From contig QZLH01000283.1 in assembly GCA_003833135.1 (NCBI GenBank), forward strand, positions 28,075-92,074: a DNA stretch of 64,000 bases, written 5' to 3'. This document shows, piece after piece, positions 23,281 to 36,266 of the stretch; the first letter of the stretch is position 1; every line of letters starts with the position of its first letter. The notes under the pieces are model-generated. The model searched no databases. It was not told the DNA's origin and saw nothing but the letters and a program-made list of their open reading frames with translations. This DNA is from Oehlia diaphana (Eukaryota > Glomeromycota > Glomeromycetes > Glomerales > Glomeraceae). Position numbers and translations under genes: made by a program.

Positions 23281-26200
23281 TTTTTTTTATTTTTTTTTTT
23301 TTTTTTCCTTAAATTATAGGAAAAAGGTAGCTTCGGATTAGAACATAAATTAAAAGAACATTTTACGTCAACCAATGAATTAACAACCAAAGTCGCGATT
23401 GGTAATGCAATTTGTGCTCTTGGAGATCCATCAGACAACACAACATTTTTACCTTATAAAGGCAGTAAACTTACTAGAATATTACAAAATTATCTTTGTA
23501 ATAATATTCAAGCTTTAATTATAGCTTGCGTTTCACCAATAGAATATAATATTAAAGAAACTGTTAATACATTAGAATACGCTAAACATGCTCGTAAAAT
23601 AAAATATACTCATAAAAATCATCATCAAGAAGAACAAGTAGAAGAAAAAGAAGAAGAAGAAGGTTGGAATAATTTGGAACATTTACAAAATTTAGTATTA
23701 AAATTAAGATCTGAAATCAAAGCTTTAAAAGGTGCTTTGACATTTTCATTTGATAATGATTTGGAATCTGGAACAATTTCAAATGATCAATCAAGTTTAT
23801 CTTCTTCAAATAATGAAAAAGAAATCAATTCACTTGAAAATAAATTTATTATACTTAAACGTTCTTTTAATGATCTTTCAAAAGAATTTGTAAAATCAAA
23901 GACTTCGGATTCGACAACTGAAGAAAATATTGACGGTTCTATTTCGGAGGAAGATGCTGATAATGTTACTTTGGTTCAAGATGATAATAGTTCTACTCAT
24001 TCAAAAGATGAATCAAGATCAAAACAAAATAATGATAAATCTTTTATTAAAAATGTTTGGCCAAGTTTTCAGAAAGCTGTTGGACCTCTTATTCAAGAGT
24101 ATGAAAAATCTATCTCTTCCCTTGAAAATCAATTATCATTGGTTCGTGCAGCTTTAACTCATTCAGAATCAAAAATGCAAGTTCAAGAACGTAAACTTAA
24201 TGAAGCTGAAGAAGCTAATGAACATAGTAAAACGAAAATAAATGATTTAAAACATAAAATTTCAAAACTTCATGAAAGAGAAGAAACTACCGAAAATTAT
24301 ATTAAAGATCTTGAGGCAAAATTGAATTCTGATTCTAACGAAATAAAGAAAGATAAATCAATTATTAATGATTTAAAAAATTATGTAAAAAAATTATCTA
24401 GTAACGAACAATCTGCCGAGAGTTTTATTAGGGATCTTGAATCTCGTATAGAAGAAAATGAAAATAAAAATTTGAAAATGAGTAGTCTTGATTCTCAACT
24501 TGAAAAAGAATTACAAATTAAAGAAGAGAAATATCTTGCCCTCGTAGAACAATTTAAAAAGCAAAAAAATGTTGATAAAGAAGAAAATAAATGGTTATTA
24601 GGAGAAATAAGAGTTCGTGATAATAAAATTTTACGACTAGAGAAAAATGTTGAAAATCTTATCAATGAAATTGAAAATATGAAAAAATTAAAAATTGAGG
24701 TAACTTCATATTCAAGAAATAATCATTCAAAATCTTCTTCTATCTCTTCTATTATGGATACTCCTTCCTTTTTAAGACCGAATAAAATTAGTGAATTCCC
24801 TTCAGTTACTCCAGTTTCTCCAATTTCCGTTTTCGATCAATTTGATGATATTCAAATAATGCACGAAAAAACACTAACAGAATTAGAGGAAGTTAAGAAT
24901 AAATATGAGAAATCTCTTGCTGAACTTAATGAACTTCGTTCCAAATTATCAGATACGCAATTAGAAAGAAAAGCTAAAATTACTACCTCTTCAATGATTC
25001 AAAATCTTCAAGTTGAATCAAACCAATTAGAAAATGTGCACGCTGATAAAGATTCTGATTTAGATTCCATCAAAAATGAATTTAATAATCTTAAAACAAA
25101 TTATTCTGAAACTCTTGAAATCGTTGAAAATCTTCGTGAAGAAATCAAAAGAAGAGATACGCTTGCGCAACTTGAAGTTATGTCCGGAAAAGAAACTGAA
25201 TTCTCTTATGAAAGTTGTTCAGTAGCTGCAAATGATCAACAAGACGAACTTGTACAAAGACTTCGAGAAGAGGTTAAAAGACATAAAGATAAACAACGTA
25301 AATTATTAGAAATTCTTGCAGAGAAAGAAAAAATTCCAAATATCCATTTAATTACGATAATTGAAAAACATATTTCCGGTCTTAAATATGAATTGAATCA
25401 AGATGTGAATAATGAAACTATTCGTGATTTGCAAATCATCATAACAGCGCTTGAAGATCAACTTATTAAATTCCAGAAAAGTTCTATCGAATCTTCAAAG
25501 GACGAAATTTCTGAATCAGTACAAATGGAACAAAACATGATTTCAGAACTACAAAATTTGGTTGATAAAATTCAAAAAGAGATGATAGTAAAAAGTCATA
25601 TAATAGCATCTTTATTATTCCCTTCAGTTAATTATGAGGATTCTATACAAAAACTTGAAAACGAACTCGAAGAAACAAAACAAGAATTCAGACGTAGGTC
25701 TCAAGAAAGTATAAGATTTTCTGGTGTTAAAATTGGAGAAAATACTAGTGATCGCTTAGTACAAAATTCTAATGATCAATTAAAAGAATTGGAAGATAAA
25801 GTTAAAAGTCTTGAAGATCAATTATCAAAGGCAAAACTTGCTCAACAAGATACAATTATACAAATTCCTTTATCAGATCTTTCACAAAAATCTATCAAAG
25901 AATTCCAAGAAAAACTCGATTTTCTACAAAAAGAATTATTTAACAAATCCGAAACAATTGAAAATTTACAAGTGGAACGAGATATTGTAATGATGCTTCA
26001 AGAACAACTAAAGAATCTTAAAACCGAAATAACAAATAAACATGAATTGATTGAATCCATAAAAAAAGATCTTACAAATGATATTACATTAGAAAAGAAA
26101 TTAAGACAAAAGGAAGCGCAGACTTTAAGCTTGAAAATGAATCTTTTCCAAGTCCAAAAACAAGAAGAAGCTTTACAAAAAGAATTATCTGAACTTAGAA

Positions 26201-29200
26201 AGAGCCTTGAGAATGGGGACACAGATCAAGTTCGTCAATCAGAATTGGATAGATTACGAAAAGAGCTAAAAATTGCACATGAACGAGAAATTATGGCTCT
26301 TGAAAGAATTCGCGTATTGAAAGCAAGATTAGGAAATGATTCCGAAGAATCGCAATTACAAGAACAATTGGATTATTCGCATTATGTTGAAATCATACAA
26401 AAAAATAAAATTCTTGAACTGGAAAACCGAATTTCTGAAAAAGGAACTCGAGTAGATGAATATTTAATTCAATTAAAATCTGATCTAGCTATAACTAAAG
26501 AGTCCATGGCATCTCATATAAAAATCATTGAAACATTAGAAACAAAATTGAAGAATGTAGAGCATAGTTCTCAATTATTTATTCTTGAACAACAAATACA
26601 AGATTTGAAATTAAAAGAATCTGAACAACTTCAAAAAATTCAATCTCTTGAAATTCAATTGAATGATCAAAATTTTAACGATTTTGATCAGATAAAACAT
26701 TCGCTAGAAGAAGTTAAAAAAGTTATCGAGCAAGAACAAAATCCGGAATATGAATTTGACACAATTACAAATTCTTTAGAAGAATTTAAAGAAGATTCTA
26801 TGATCGATTCAATAAGGAATGAAGTTGATGAGTTAAAATATTCAAAAATTGATTTGTGTAAAAAAGTTCAAGAATTGCAAACACAACTTATTATTTCAGA
26901 AGAAAAACTTTTAATAGTTGAAGGGTTGCAAGAAGAAATCCTACATTTAAAAAATTTGAATAATGAACAAAAGATATCAATCCAACAATTACACCTTCAA
27001 CTTAATCAAATGCGAGACTCAAAGGAATCTACTGTTAAAGAATTAATGACATTGAAAGAGAATTTTAATCTTCAAAAAGAGGTTGTGAAATTCCTTGAAG
27101 ATGAAATGAAAAACATGAAAGAAGAATTAATTGTTGCTCATGAAACTAATACTTCTTTAACTCAAGAATATGAAAAAGTTTCAAGTTTATTAAATACTAC
27201 ACAAAAACAATGTGCGAATGAAAAGAAACAAAAAGAAACATTAGAAATTGAAATTGAAACCTTCAAGCTGTCAGGAAATTCTGGGGATAAGAATGTTAAT
27301 TCTTTACGAGAAGCTTTAACGAAAACTAAACTTGAGATGGTCGCTCAAAATGAAATTTTGAACGAACTTGAAACTGAAATGATGAACATTGAAAAGGAAC
27401 GTGATCATCATGTTAAATTATCAAAAGAACTTACCGCAACTCTTGAAGAAAATGAATCGAAGCATCAAGAAACTGTAAAAGAACTAAAATCTAAAATGTT
27501 AATTTTAGAAAAAGAACTTGCTTTAGCTCAAGAATCATCAAAACTTAATGGTGATATCATTACAAATCATAAAGAAAAACTTTTTGATATCCAAACTCAA
27601 CTTGTAAATACAAATAATTCTGATAAAGATCAATCCAAGATTATTAAAGAAATGGAGGTAAAATTAAATAAAGCAAATAGTTCCTTGTCACGAAGAGAAG
27701 ATAAATTGATGAAACAAAATCTCCAAATTAATGAATTAGAAGCTGCAATTGAAAAATCTAATCTTGAATTACAAAAAGCTATAACGTCTAAAGCTGAGGC
27801 AGAGAAACGTATAAAAGAATTAGAATCAAAAATTGCAGAAACTGAGATAGAACTAGCCAAAGAAACTAATGAAAACCAATCAACACGTGTTAAAGAACTT
27901 GAAGAATTATTATCAAAGGCTCAACAGAATGAGAATCACGAGAATAATACTGCCGAATTAATAGCAGAATTGGAAAAAGCTAAGGAAGCTGAAGCTATAA
28001 GGATTAAATTCATTAAAGAATTAGAAACTAAATTGGAAGAGAAAAATAATTATGTGGATGAATTGGAAGAAGCAGTAGAATTATCTAATGCGGAACTTAT
28101 GAAACTTCAAGAATCCGAGAACAAGCATATTGAGCTTGTTAGCAAGTTAGAAAATAAATTAAAGAATATCCAAAAAGTAAAAGAAATTCCTAATACGAGC
28201 AGAGAAATTAAATCACTCAAAGTATCACAAAAATCCTCGAATACTTTCTTCGACGCACAAGAATCTGGAACCAAAAAATTTGCAATTGATGAAATTACTA
28301 ACTCTAATGAATTGTTAAAGAAAAATAATGATAGCTTGATCGCTGAAATTATTGAATTGGAAGCTCGTGCCACAATCTTGACAAAAGAAAGCGAGAATTT
28401 ACATGATGAAATATCGAAACATAATTCATATGATGCCGATTCATTAATGGAAATGAAGGTCAAGATCAAGGAATTACAAACCGTCAAAGATGAATTAGAA
28501 AATAAGAATGAAAATTACTTTGAAAAATGTAGCAAACTTGAAGAAAAAGTTCAGTCTTTAATGAAACAATTATGGGCACTTGGAAATGATGGAAATACAA
28601 TGGCACTTCAAGTTACCGATCTTAATAGCCAGATAATGGACCGTGAAAAAGAAATAACTAGTTTGAAACAAAAATCTGCAACAGGTCGTAAAGAAATTTC
28701 ACGACTTTCAAAAGAAAATGAGTCCTTGAAAGAAAAAATTAAAAATCTTTCTGCACAAGCATCTAGAGGAATAAATGATGCTTTAGTACGTAATTTATCT
28801 AAGGAAACTAATTCGGATAAAGACGAAAATTTAATTCCAAAATTATTACAGCACGAAAGTAAAATCAAGAAACAAAATGAACTTATCAAAAATCTCCAGG
28901 AACATATTTCGGAGCTAGAACAGTTACTAGATGAATCTTGCAGAGATATTGAAGGAGAAAACAATGCTAATAATAATCAACTCTCAAGAGAAATACAAAA
29001 ATTAAATAAGAAGATAATGAGTAAAGAGGGTGAGAATTTGAAAAATAAACAATTTATTAAAAATCTTGAGACTAAATTTAAAGAAAATGAATCACATTTA
29101 CAAAAGACTAAGGAAGAATTGAATGAGGTTTTAAATCAAAAACAAGAATTATCTAAATATGTTAGTGAATTAAAATCTATATTAGATGATGCTAGAACTG

Positions 29201-29367
29201 AAATAGAAAATACTAAATCTTCAGTCGAAAATCAAAAAGTGCATATGGAAAAAGCATTGGAAGAAGAAAGGAAAGCTAAGGAAAAATCCGAAAAGGCTAG
29301 ACTTGCTCTTGAAAGCCGAGTTGAAAGACTTATGGCTAAGAAAAATAGTAAATTTATGTGCTTTTAA
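22565..29367 (+). CDS. Kinesin-like motor with very long coiled coil (5' exons not found)
   Basis: Microtubule motor-like protein. Visible exons 22565-22865, 22948-23221 and 23320-29367 join in frame to about 2207 residues. The first begins after GGCGCAG in phase with NNVTVLTFGHTSSGKSYTMG, whose P-loop GHTSSGKS matches the Walker A of kinesins (usual GQTGSGKT). Other motor parts are FMKVSFVEIYNDE, DLAGNE (switch II, usual DLAGSER), LPYKGSKLTRILQNYL, IIACVSP and NTLEYAKHARKIKYT. Switch I is altered: NDPDNSH where NxxSSRSH is usual. About 80-90 N-terminal motor residues are missing from the window. From about residue 330 to the end is heptad-rich coiled coil with a Ser/Pro-rich break (DTPSFLRPNKISEFPS). 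The layout resembles long kinesin-4-type proteins, but subfamily and motor activity are uncertain. Confidence 0.8.
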
Positions 29368-30613
29368 TAGTTATTATTTTTTAAAATATAACTGAGATAT
29401 ATATATATATATAATAACTTTTATCTATTATATTTATAATTATTTTTTCGAACACTTTTTTTTTTATTTTTATTATTTATTTATTATTATTATTTTATAT
29501 ATTATTTATTATTTATTTTATTTATTTGTAATTAATTAATATTTCACCCGTTGCAAGACAATGGGTTCAAATTTGGTATAACCATTGCACAATAAAATTT
29601 TCGAAAACTTTGCTTTGAAATTGTTTCGCATTTCCTTTAAAAAAGTTATACATACAAATCACATGTCACGAGGTGCGTTATATTTTAGACTCCGCTATAA
29701 ATTCTCGACGTGGTGATACAAAACGTCCCGTTGTCCGCCTGCTCGTAGCATGAGTCGATGGATGATTGGTTCAGTTATGGTTTGATTTATACTCCGGACA
29801 TAATGGTCTTCATCTCGTGGTAAGAACTGTTACATTATATAAAATAGGTAATCTAAAAGTTAACAATTTATTATTTTATGATATTATCAAAGTAAAAATA
29901 AACAAGATAAATGAAACTTATGGGTGAATATGCATATAAAGTCGATTTTGACAAATTATTTATAATGTAAGATACTTTTTTTAGATACTGTACACTAAGA
30001 ATGGGTTAAGATGTAAAGTTTGTTCCCATGTATAACAAGAAATAATGTTATTTCAAAATCAGCCTAAATAAATAAATCATGGAAAGTTCTGTGAATTAGA
30101 GAGCAATTGGGAACAACAAAAATTGATTTTTTAGAATCAAAACAATAAGATGTATAATATTTATTATAATTAATAAAAGAATCATATAAACTGAGACAAT
30201 AAGAGAAAGGGAATACTAAGAAATTCCATATTTCCTTAGCAGTAAGTTTGAGATTATATTTGCATAATTAATTTTAAATATTATAAAAATGTATTCTAAT
30301 AATTAAGTATGATTTGATGGGTAGATTTAGAACTAATAATAATCTATCTAATACTAATCTAATACAGTAATATGTAATTATAAGCAGTATCTTATATAAC
30401 AGATAATGCATATTTCGAATTAAATAAACGTAAACGATTAGTCGTTAATGATATCAATCGACAATCGGTGTCTAAATTCTAAAATTTCGTGTGCTGGTAC
30501 TAATTTAAAAATGAAAAGATTTATGATGTATTATTTTTTGAGGTCCTGCCTTCGATTAATATTTGCGGCTGATACCAATTCGATAAATTGAATCTTTTAA
30601 AAAGTATTTCTTT
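29368..30613. other. Intergenic spacer
   Basis: AT-rich with (TA)n and (ATTT)n just after the kinesin stop. A GC-richer patch at about 29660-29830 shows no tRNA or coding signal. Nothing supported. Confidence 0.5.
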
Positions 30614-30799
30614 TTAATTGAAATGAGATCCGTTAAATAATTGTTGTACATATAAATTATCAGAATTCTGAAAAGTGAGCCGCGAAATTCTGAATAAGGT
30701 ATCATTATAATTTCTTCGGTAAATTTGATTAATAATTCTTTGACGGCGAATCTTCCTTCTATTAAAAGAATGTTGTCTATATTGATTTGAGAAAGACAT
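30614..30799 (-). CDS. Small arginine-rich protein, family member 1
   Basis: Function unknown. A 61 aa frame starting MSFSNQYRQHSFNRRKIRRQ and ending DNLYVQQLFNGSHFN. It is strongly basic in its N-terminal half (RRKIRRQRI, YRRN) and ends in a hydrophobic/aromatic stretch. It was recognised because a second frame at 33745-33972 has the same architecture and tail (NDHYVNEFFNGSSFP versus DNLYVQQLFNGSHFN), with a shared N-D-T/A-x-F...I-x-R/L centre. Upstream in-frame codons exist to 30886, but the paralogue has little upstream of the matching Met, so the inner Met at 30799 is preferred. No signal peptide or cysteine. Conservation between the copies argues that it is coding. Confidence 0.5.
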   Translation of the reverse strand: MSFSNQYRQHSFNRRKIRRQRIINQIYRRNYNDTLFRISRLTFQNSDNLYVQQLFNGSHFN

Positions 30800-33744
30800 T
30801 GTACAGTATTTCTCGTGTTTAATGTCTATTGGTTTTGTTATTATTATTTTTTTTTTTTTTAAACATTTTGATAGAAAAATTGTCATGTCTTTCTTATATA
30901 TAATTTTAGATCGTACAAAAAATATCTATTCTGCATAAATCTCGAATCACATTCTAAGTTAGCTGGAAGATATTATTTGCCTTTATTTTCTTTTTAGCTG
31001 ATTATGGACATAAAAGTAAATAAACATTAGTATCATTCATTCCTATATTCGGAAAAGTATAAAAGATTGAGTTTACCAAGTAATTCTGTAGAGTAAAAGC
31101 TTTTAGTAGTAAAATATATCGCGTTTTTTGTCAGGATTTTAAAATAGAGTATTCATTTTCAATGAAACAAAGGTACATTCACAATTATCTTTAGCGTGTA
31201 CCTATTTTTAGAATTTTTTTTCCAATGACGTAATTGAAAATTTAAATTTTTTGACAAAGAAATGTTTGTGCGTATATGTGTGTATGTAAAACATGTGAAA
31301 AATTACGCGTATCATTATCGTCCTTTTTTTTTTTTTTGTTCGATAAATAAATCTTTATTATTTTATTTATTTTATGAGTTACATATAATTGATATATTTG
31401 ATAGGATAATAACCAATTTATATGATTTGTTAACCTAAATAATCATAAATATCACGACTGCGGGAAATAATGATTTGATTTCCCCTGAAAGAACAATATT
31501 AATATTCGTATTCTTTATTAATTTACGATAAAAAACTGGGAAATTTCTTCGATTTATGATGATTATGATAAAAAAGGTCAAAATTTACATTATAAATACT
31601 ATATATATCTCGATTCATGATCCTCTTGTTAATCATGTTTGGGAAATATTTTGGTAACCAGATCGAAATCATAAATATTCATTGAAATCATTATTCATTG
31701 AATCATTTGTGTTAAATCATGTGAAACAAATAAATGGTAATTTATGAAAATGTTTAAACATATTTGTTTAGTTTTATTGATTTATACGAAAAGAATTTTT
31801 GTAATACCCTTTTGTCATACCAAATATAATCATATTTGCCGCGATTGATATGGTTGATATAATGATACATATTACAGATTAATATGAGGTAAAGTGCTAG
31901 AATATTGTTGATATTGGATGATTTGGATTAAATGTTTAAATTAGAATTGCTGTATTGATTGATTGATCACTATGCTAATAATAGTAAAATTTGGTTTTTT
32001 TTATCCCAGCAACTTTATGTAATGATCAGGTCATATGAAGATCCTGTTATAATTTTGTTTGAAATATTATATAAATATTATATAAATATATCGTGATTAA
32101 ATTTGAACAAGCATTAAAGATCCAATTTAAATCTAAAATTCAATTTCCTAGCAAATCAATATGAAATTCAGTTTGATGTTGGTAAAAACTTTATTTAAAA
32201 AAAATATGGCTGATGTTTTTTCAAAATATTATCTAAGCATATCAAGTGATTTTTTAGACGTCACCTCGCATCAATTCAGTACAAAAAAAGTTACGGACAA
32301 AATCAATGTATTTCACACGTCTAAAATTATTATTTGATCGACATTCAACCTTTCTTAGTATAGTAAGGAAATTTCTTACGAATACCTTACATTTTGAATT
32401 GTAAGAATAAATTATCATTTAAATTAAAATTATAGTCAACTCTCCATAAATGCACCCTCTATAAATGCTATCTACTCTATAAATGCAAGCCCTTTCTAAA
32501 ATGCATATATTAATCAATTATTTTAATATCCTTATATCAGATATCATATCCATTACCACTGATGGATTACCAGATATATTAATTAATTATTACTATTTTG
32601 ACCATTATTAAAAATGACAATATAAATACGTAAACACGTTTCTACAGTAGAATTAATGCATCTCGTATATCTCGTATTCTCTAATGTTTCCGAAACACTA
32701 AAATATGGTATTACCATAAAAAATGATCTAACTTTTTATGTACAATTAAAAAAATTTTTGCGCACCGTAAAGGTACTTTATTAATATTTAGTTTAGATGA
32801 ATAATTATAATATTACGGGTATATTAATCTCCCTCGTTCGTTTTATGATCATAGAATAAGCAGTTAATCACTTAATGTTTCTATTTATATCGTTTCAAAA
32901 AAAAAAAATAATAATTTGTTTTATTACAAATTCTTAAAAAAGATCGGATCGGCAGAACACTAAAAGAATTCCATGTAGCCAAGTGGACACATCTTATTTG
33001 TGAATATTATGATCTTGCATTGCTAACTTTTCGTATTAAGTATCTCGAACCAAAAACAGATTAAGTTATTTTTTTTATTATCATGACAAATATATGAATT
33101 TTCGGTGTGAACCGACTATCGAGTCACCAAAAATCTAAATTTAGTATTTTAAATCGGGTTCAGAACGAAATATACTGAATTGGTCATATACACATACATT
33201 ATATATATATTAACCATTATTAAATCAGTAGAAATTTCCAGAAAAAAAAACGCGTTACCTGTTATATACAGTACAGTATTATATAATATACTATTACCCT
33301 GTATATACTTTATAGTATTTAAGAGATAAACACGGTTCATTGTAGAACTAAACATTCAACGTTGTACATATTACGCGGCTTACGAATTATTACACCTGCA
33401 TTACCTGCATTAAATATTAATGTAATAGAACGGGCAATAGCGACATATATTCTTATTTTAAGATCAGATCCGAGCACGTTGTGTTAAATCAATGTTGAGT
33501 TACATATAGATGAACGACATCTAAAGAGAAACCTTAATTTTCTATTTAAAAAGAAGTATGATTTAAATATGGGAATGAATGATTATTGAAAGAAAAAATT
33601 TTTTTCTAAACTCTTTATTATATTGCTAATTTAATATTCACTTCAAAAAACAAAGATTAAAGTTAAAGAAAGGTTTTAAAGATTTTTTACTTAAAAAATA
33701 TATGGCAATCATTTTGCTCATATTTGTCAATAAAATTTAATAAA
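30800..33744. other. Spacer between the two arginine-rich small genes
   Basis: No further gene supported. A pogo/Tigger-like terminal repeat motif lies at 32434-32510. The two small genes are divergent across this spacer. Confidence 0.45.
32434..32510. repeat. Repeated CTATAAATGC motif, pogo-like transposon end
   Basis: AGTCAACTCTCCATAAATGC is followed by CCTCTATAAATGC, ACTCTATAAATGC and CTAAAATGC. The form resembles the terminal inverted repeat of pogo/Tigger-like elements. No opposite end was recognised, so it may be a solo remnant. Confidence 0.35.
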
Positions 33745-33972
33745 ATGTATAATCCACGAAATTATTCTTACCATGCTAATTCTGTTGTCAATCAAAGAAG
33801 ACGAAGACGAATGAGATATCTACGTCACCGTTTAAATTTGTATAGAACTTGTCATGGTATACGCACTCAAACTAATGATGCAATTTTTTTGAGTATGATA
33901 ATTCGTCTTCCTCCTCAGTCAAGTAATGATCATTATGTGAACGAGTTTTTTAATGGTTCTTCGTTTCCTTGA
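33745..33972 (+). CDS. Small arginine-rich protein, family member 2
   Basis: Function unknown. A 75 aa frame starting MYNPRNYSYHANSVVNQRRR and ending with the FNGSSFP tail. A block QRRRRRMRYLRHRLNLYR corresponds to the basic block of the copy at 30614-30799, and the last 30 residues align with few gaps (N-D-A-I-F...HYVNEFFNGSSFP). Seven in-frame codons lie upstream (MSIKFNK) and could be the true start. A protein this basic may bind nucleic acid or act as a nuclear-targeted peptide; that is inference. Intron-free like its partner. Confidence 0.5.
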   Translation: MYNPRNYSYHANSVVNQRRRRRMRYLRHRLNLYRTCHGIRTQTNDAIFLSMIIRLPPQSSNDHYVNEFFNGSSFP

Positions 33973-35774
33973 ATAAGAAGAACAATAGAGAATGTCAAAA
34001 TTTGGCATATTAAGCATGTTATTAAGTGCATTTACTATATAATATATATATATATATAATTATATAATTATTCTTATTATTATAGATATAGATTTGTTAT
34101 AATAGATATAGATTCAGTTTATTTATTACAGATTGTTCTTACAAGAGAAACTATTTACAAAATAGAAACTTCTTCGCCCCGAAACTATCGTACAGTATTT
34201 GCTATCCGAAACCTCCGAAACCTTAATTTGGAAATACTTTTGTAGATCAAATTGGACGAAGTTAATAGTTGATAAATATAGATGTATTTTAGTTTTAAAT
34301 GTATAAATGTATAATCTGTAAATATAATTTTTTGTTTTCAATATTATTACTTTTATATAGTTAGAAATGTAATAGAAAATTTCAATAAAATTTAATACTT
34401 TTAATGAAACAAAAAAAAAAAAAAAAATCTTTTTTTTTAGATCGATTTGTTTTGTCACACTCACACAACAACCTTGATACTACGTGGGGACGGTGGAGTA
34501 AAATAAACAAACGTGATGTCGTATGTTGCACACTCCAAACAAATAAAAGGAATCACACAAAGCCGACAAAGGTTAAAAAAAGTCCTATTGTCCTTTGTCC
34601 TTGTCCGTAATGATAAAATTTTTTTTCTCAATTATTTGCTACTAAAGATTAATATTTTCTTACAAAGAAAATTTAATAAAAATATTTAAATATTTATAAC
34701 AAACATAAACAAAATATTCATTTCCTTTAAATAAGGGTGCATTAATTTTATTAGATGCATCAAGTCGTAGAGTTTACAAGCCTCCATAACGTTAAATAAA
34801 GTTAGAAAACTTCCTTTTTATGATAAATTATAAAATAATATAAAGCAGCTTATTAAAAATATTGAATATTTAAAAAAAAAAATTCAATGATTTAATTCTA
34901 AAATCTCTTTAGATAGAAAATTAAATCAAATATTTACATTATTCAACTATTTAAAGGATAACGGGTGGAACAGATTACAATGCAATTATTTGAACACAAT
35001 TCAAACATTGTTACACGTATACACGTATTAATATTAAAAGAAGTAAAACTAAATTATAAAAGTTTTAATTAAATGTAATAACTCGGCAAAAATTGACCGT
35101 AACGCCCAGAATGTTTCGGCATATTTCTTTTCTGGAAACGCGGTACGGGCAATGTACAGTACATACATAATAATACAAATAATAGTGTATGATGCGGAAA
35201 ATTATGAATTACCGTATTGCGGGAGGACATAGTACCCGAGTATGATAGACCCTATTGCGTGAGGGTATATAATAATTGAGCTCATATATATATATATATA
35301 TATAATCCTGCAAAATACGGTAAATTACCATATTTTGGATAAGATTAAGGGCAATTGAATTCAATTGATATATTTGATATATCCGATGACTGAACGTCCT
35401 TTAACCTAACCGAATCAGCTTATTGAAATTACCGAAAAAGTAAACTAGTATGTGATGTAATAAACTGTGTAATCCTTACCTAAATAAGTTAATCAACCAT
35501 TGATCATATGCAATTTATGCATTAGAATGTTTTTAAACAATTGGGTATATTTTAATAACTAGCAAGATAATTCGGATATCGACCATCATATTATGATTAA
35601 CGTCTGATTTGGATTGATTTTCGGCTTAAAACAGAAGACAATTAAATGATCAGCATGTAAACAAAGACATTTCCATGAAAAATCACACCGAATTTTAAAT
35701 ATTTCTTTCAATTTTTAATTTATTAAATTTTATTAAAATATAAAATTATAATCTTACAGATTTTATAATTTAAA
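33973..35774. other. Intergenic spacer
   Basis: AT-rich with (TA)n near 34040 and 35285. Frames at 34126-34610 overlap on both strands and carry no motif. Nothing supported. Confidence 0.5.
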
Positions 35775-36266
35775 ATGAATAACAATAACATGTTAGAACA
35801 GTTTCAATTTCTTATGAGGTCTATTTCTAAGTTATTTATAAGAAATCTAATTAACGAGTTATTAAATACCTTAATTAATTCAATTTAACTCTTTTTTATA
35901 GAGATGTGATGGCCCGGTTGGAGAATCGTGATTTTTTAAGTATTATAATAGTAAAAAAAAAAAAAGCTTTCTTTCTTCTATATACTGTATAATTTATATT
36001 GAATTAAATTCCAAAACGAAATTCATTTATTTTTTTTAGGCGTTGATTCTGTTGATTCTGGTAGACACTATTCTGAATATGGTGTACTTTTGTAAGTTTT
36101 TAATTAACAAAAATTTATCGTCAAATTATTGACTTTTTAAAATAATTTCATTCCTTTATTTGTAGTATTTACAACCATTGTCACCGTTATCGCCGAGATC
36201 TTTATGAAAATTTTGATATTTGTTATTGTTATTGTTGCTCTAATGTTTTTCAATGCTAGAAATTAA
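35775..36266 (+). CDS. Small spliced two-helix membrane protein
   Basis: Function unknown. Four short exons, 35775-35818, 35902-35950, 36040-36091 and 36166-36266, join to 246 nt and 81 aa with all phases consistent. Introns are about 75-90 bp. Introns 2 and 3 have GTAAA/GTAAG donors; intron 1 has the weaker GTCTAT; acceptors are TATAG, TTTAG and TGTAG. The product starts MNNNNMLEQFQFLMRDVMAR and then has two hydrophobic stretches, SIIIALILLILVDTILNMVY and, after FLFTTIVTVIAEIF, ILIFVIVIVALMFF, ending NARN. A small integral membrane protein is the natural reading. Individual exons are too short for ORF callers. Coding status rests on the open joined frame and the hydrophobic pattern; the weak donor of intron 1 is the main doubt. 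Confidence 0.55.

Noticed and set aside
23930..28964. Several 70-126 aa frames on both strands inside the kinesin-like gene
   Set aside because: They are shadows of the long coiled-coil frame; the Lys/Glu-rich code read in other frames stays open by composition.
29560..29600. GGGTTCAAATTTGG resembling a tRNA T-arm
   Set aside because: No D-arm, anticodon stem or acceptor pairing could be built around it.
32161..32338. 58 aa frame starting MKFSLMLVKTLFKK
   Set aside because: No related frame, splice context or motif; frames of this length are expected by chance in AT-rich DNA.
34126..34610. Overlapping frames of 112 and 68 aa on opposite strands
   Set aside because: Low-complexity Lys/Phe/Ile content from A/T runs and no homology-like motif.
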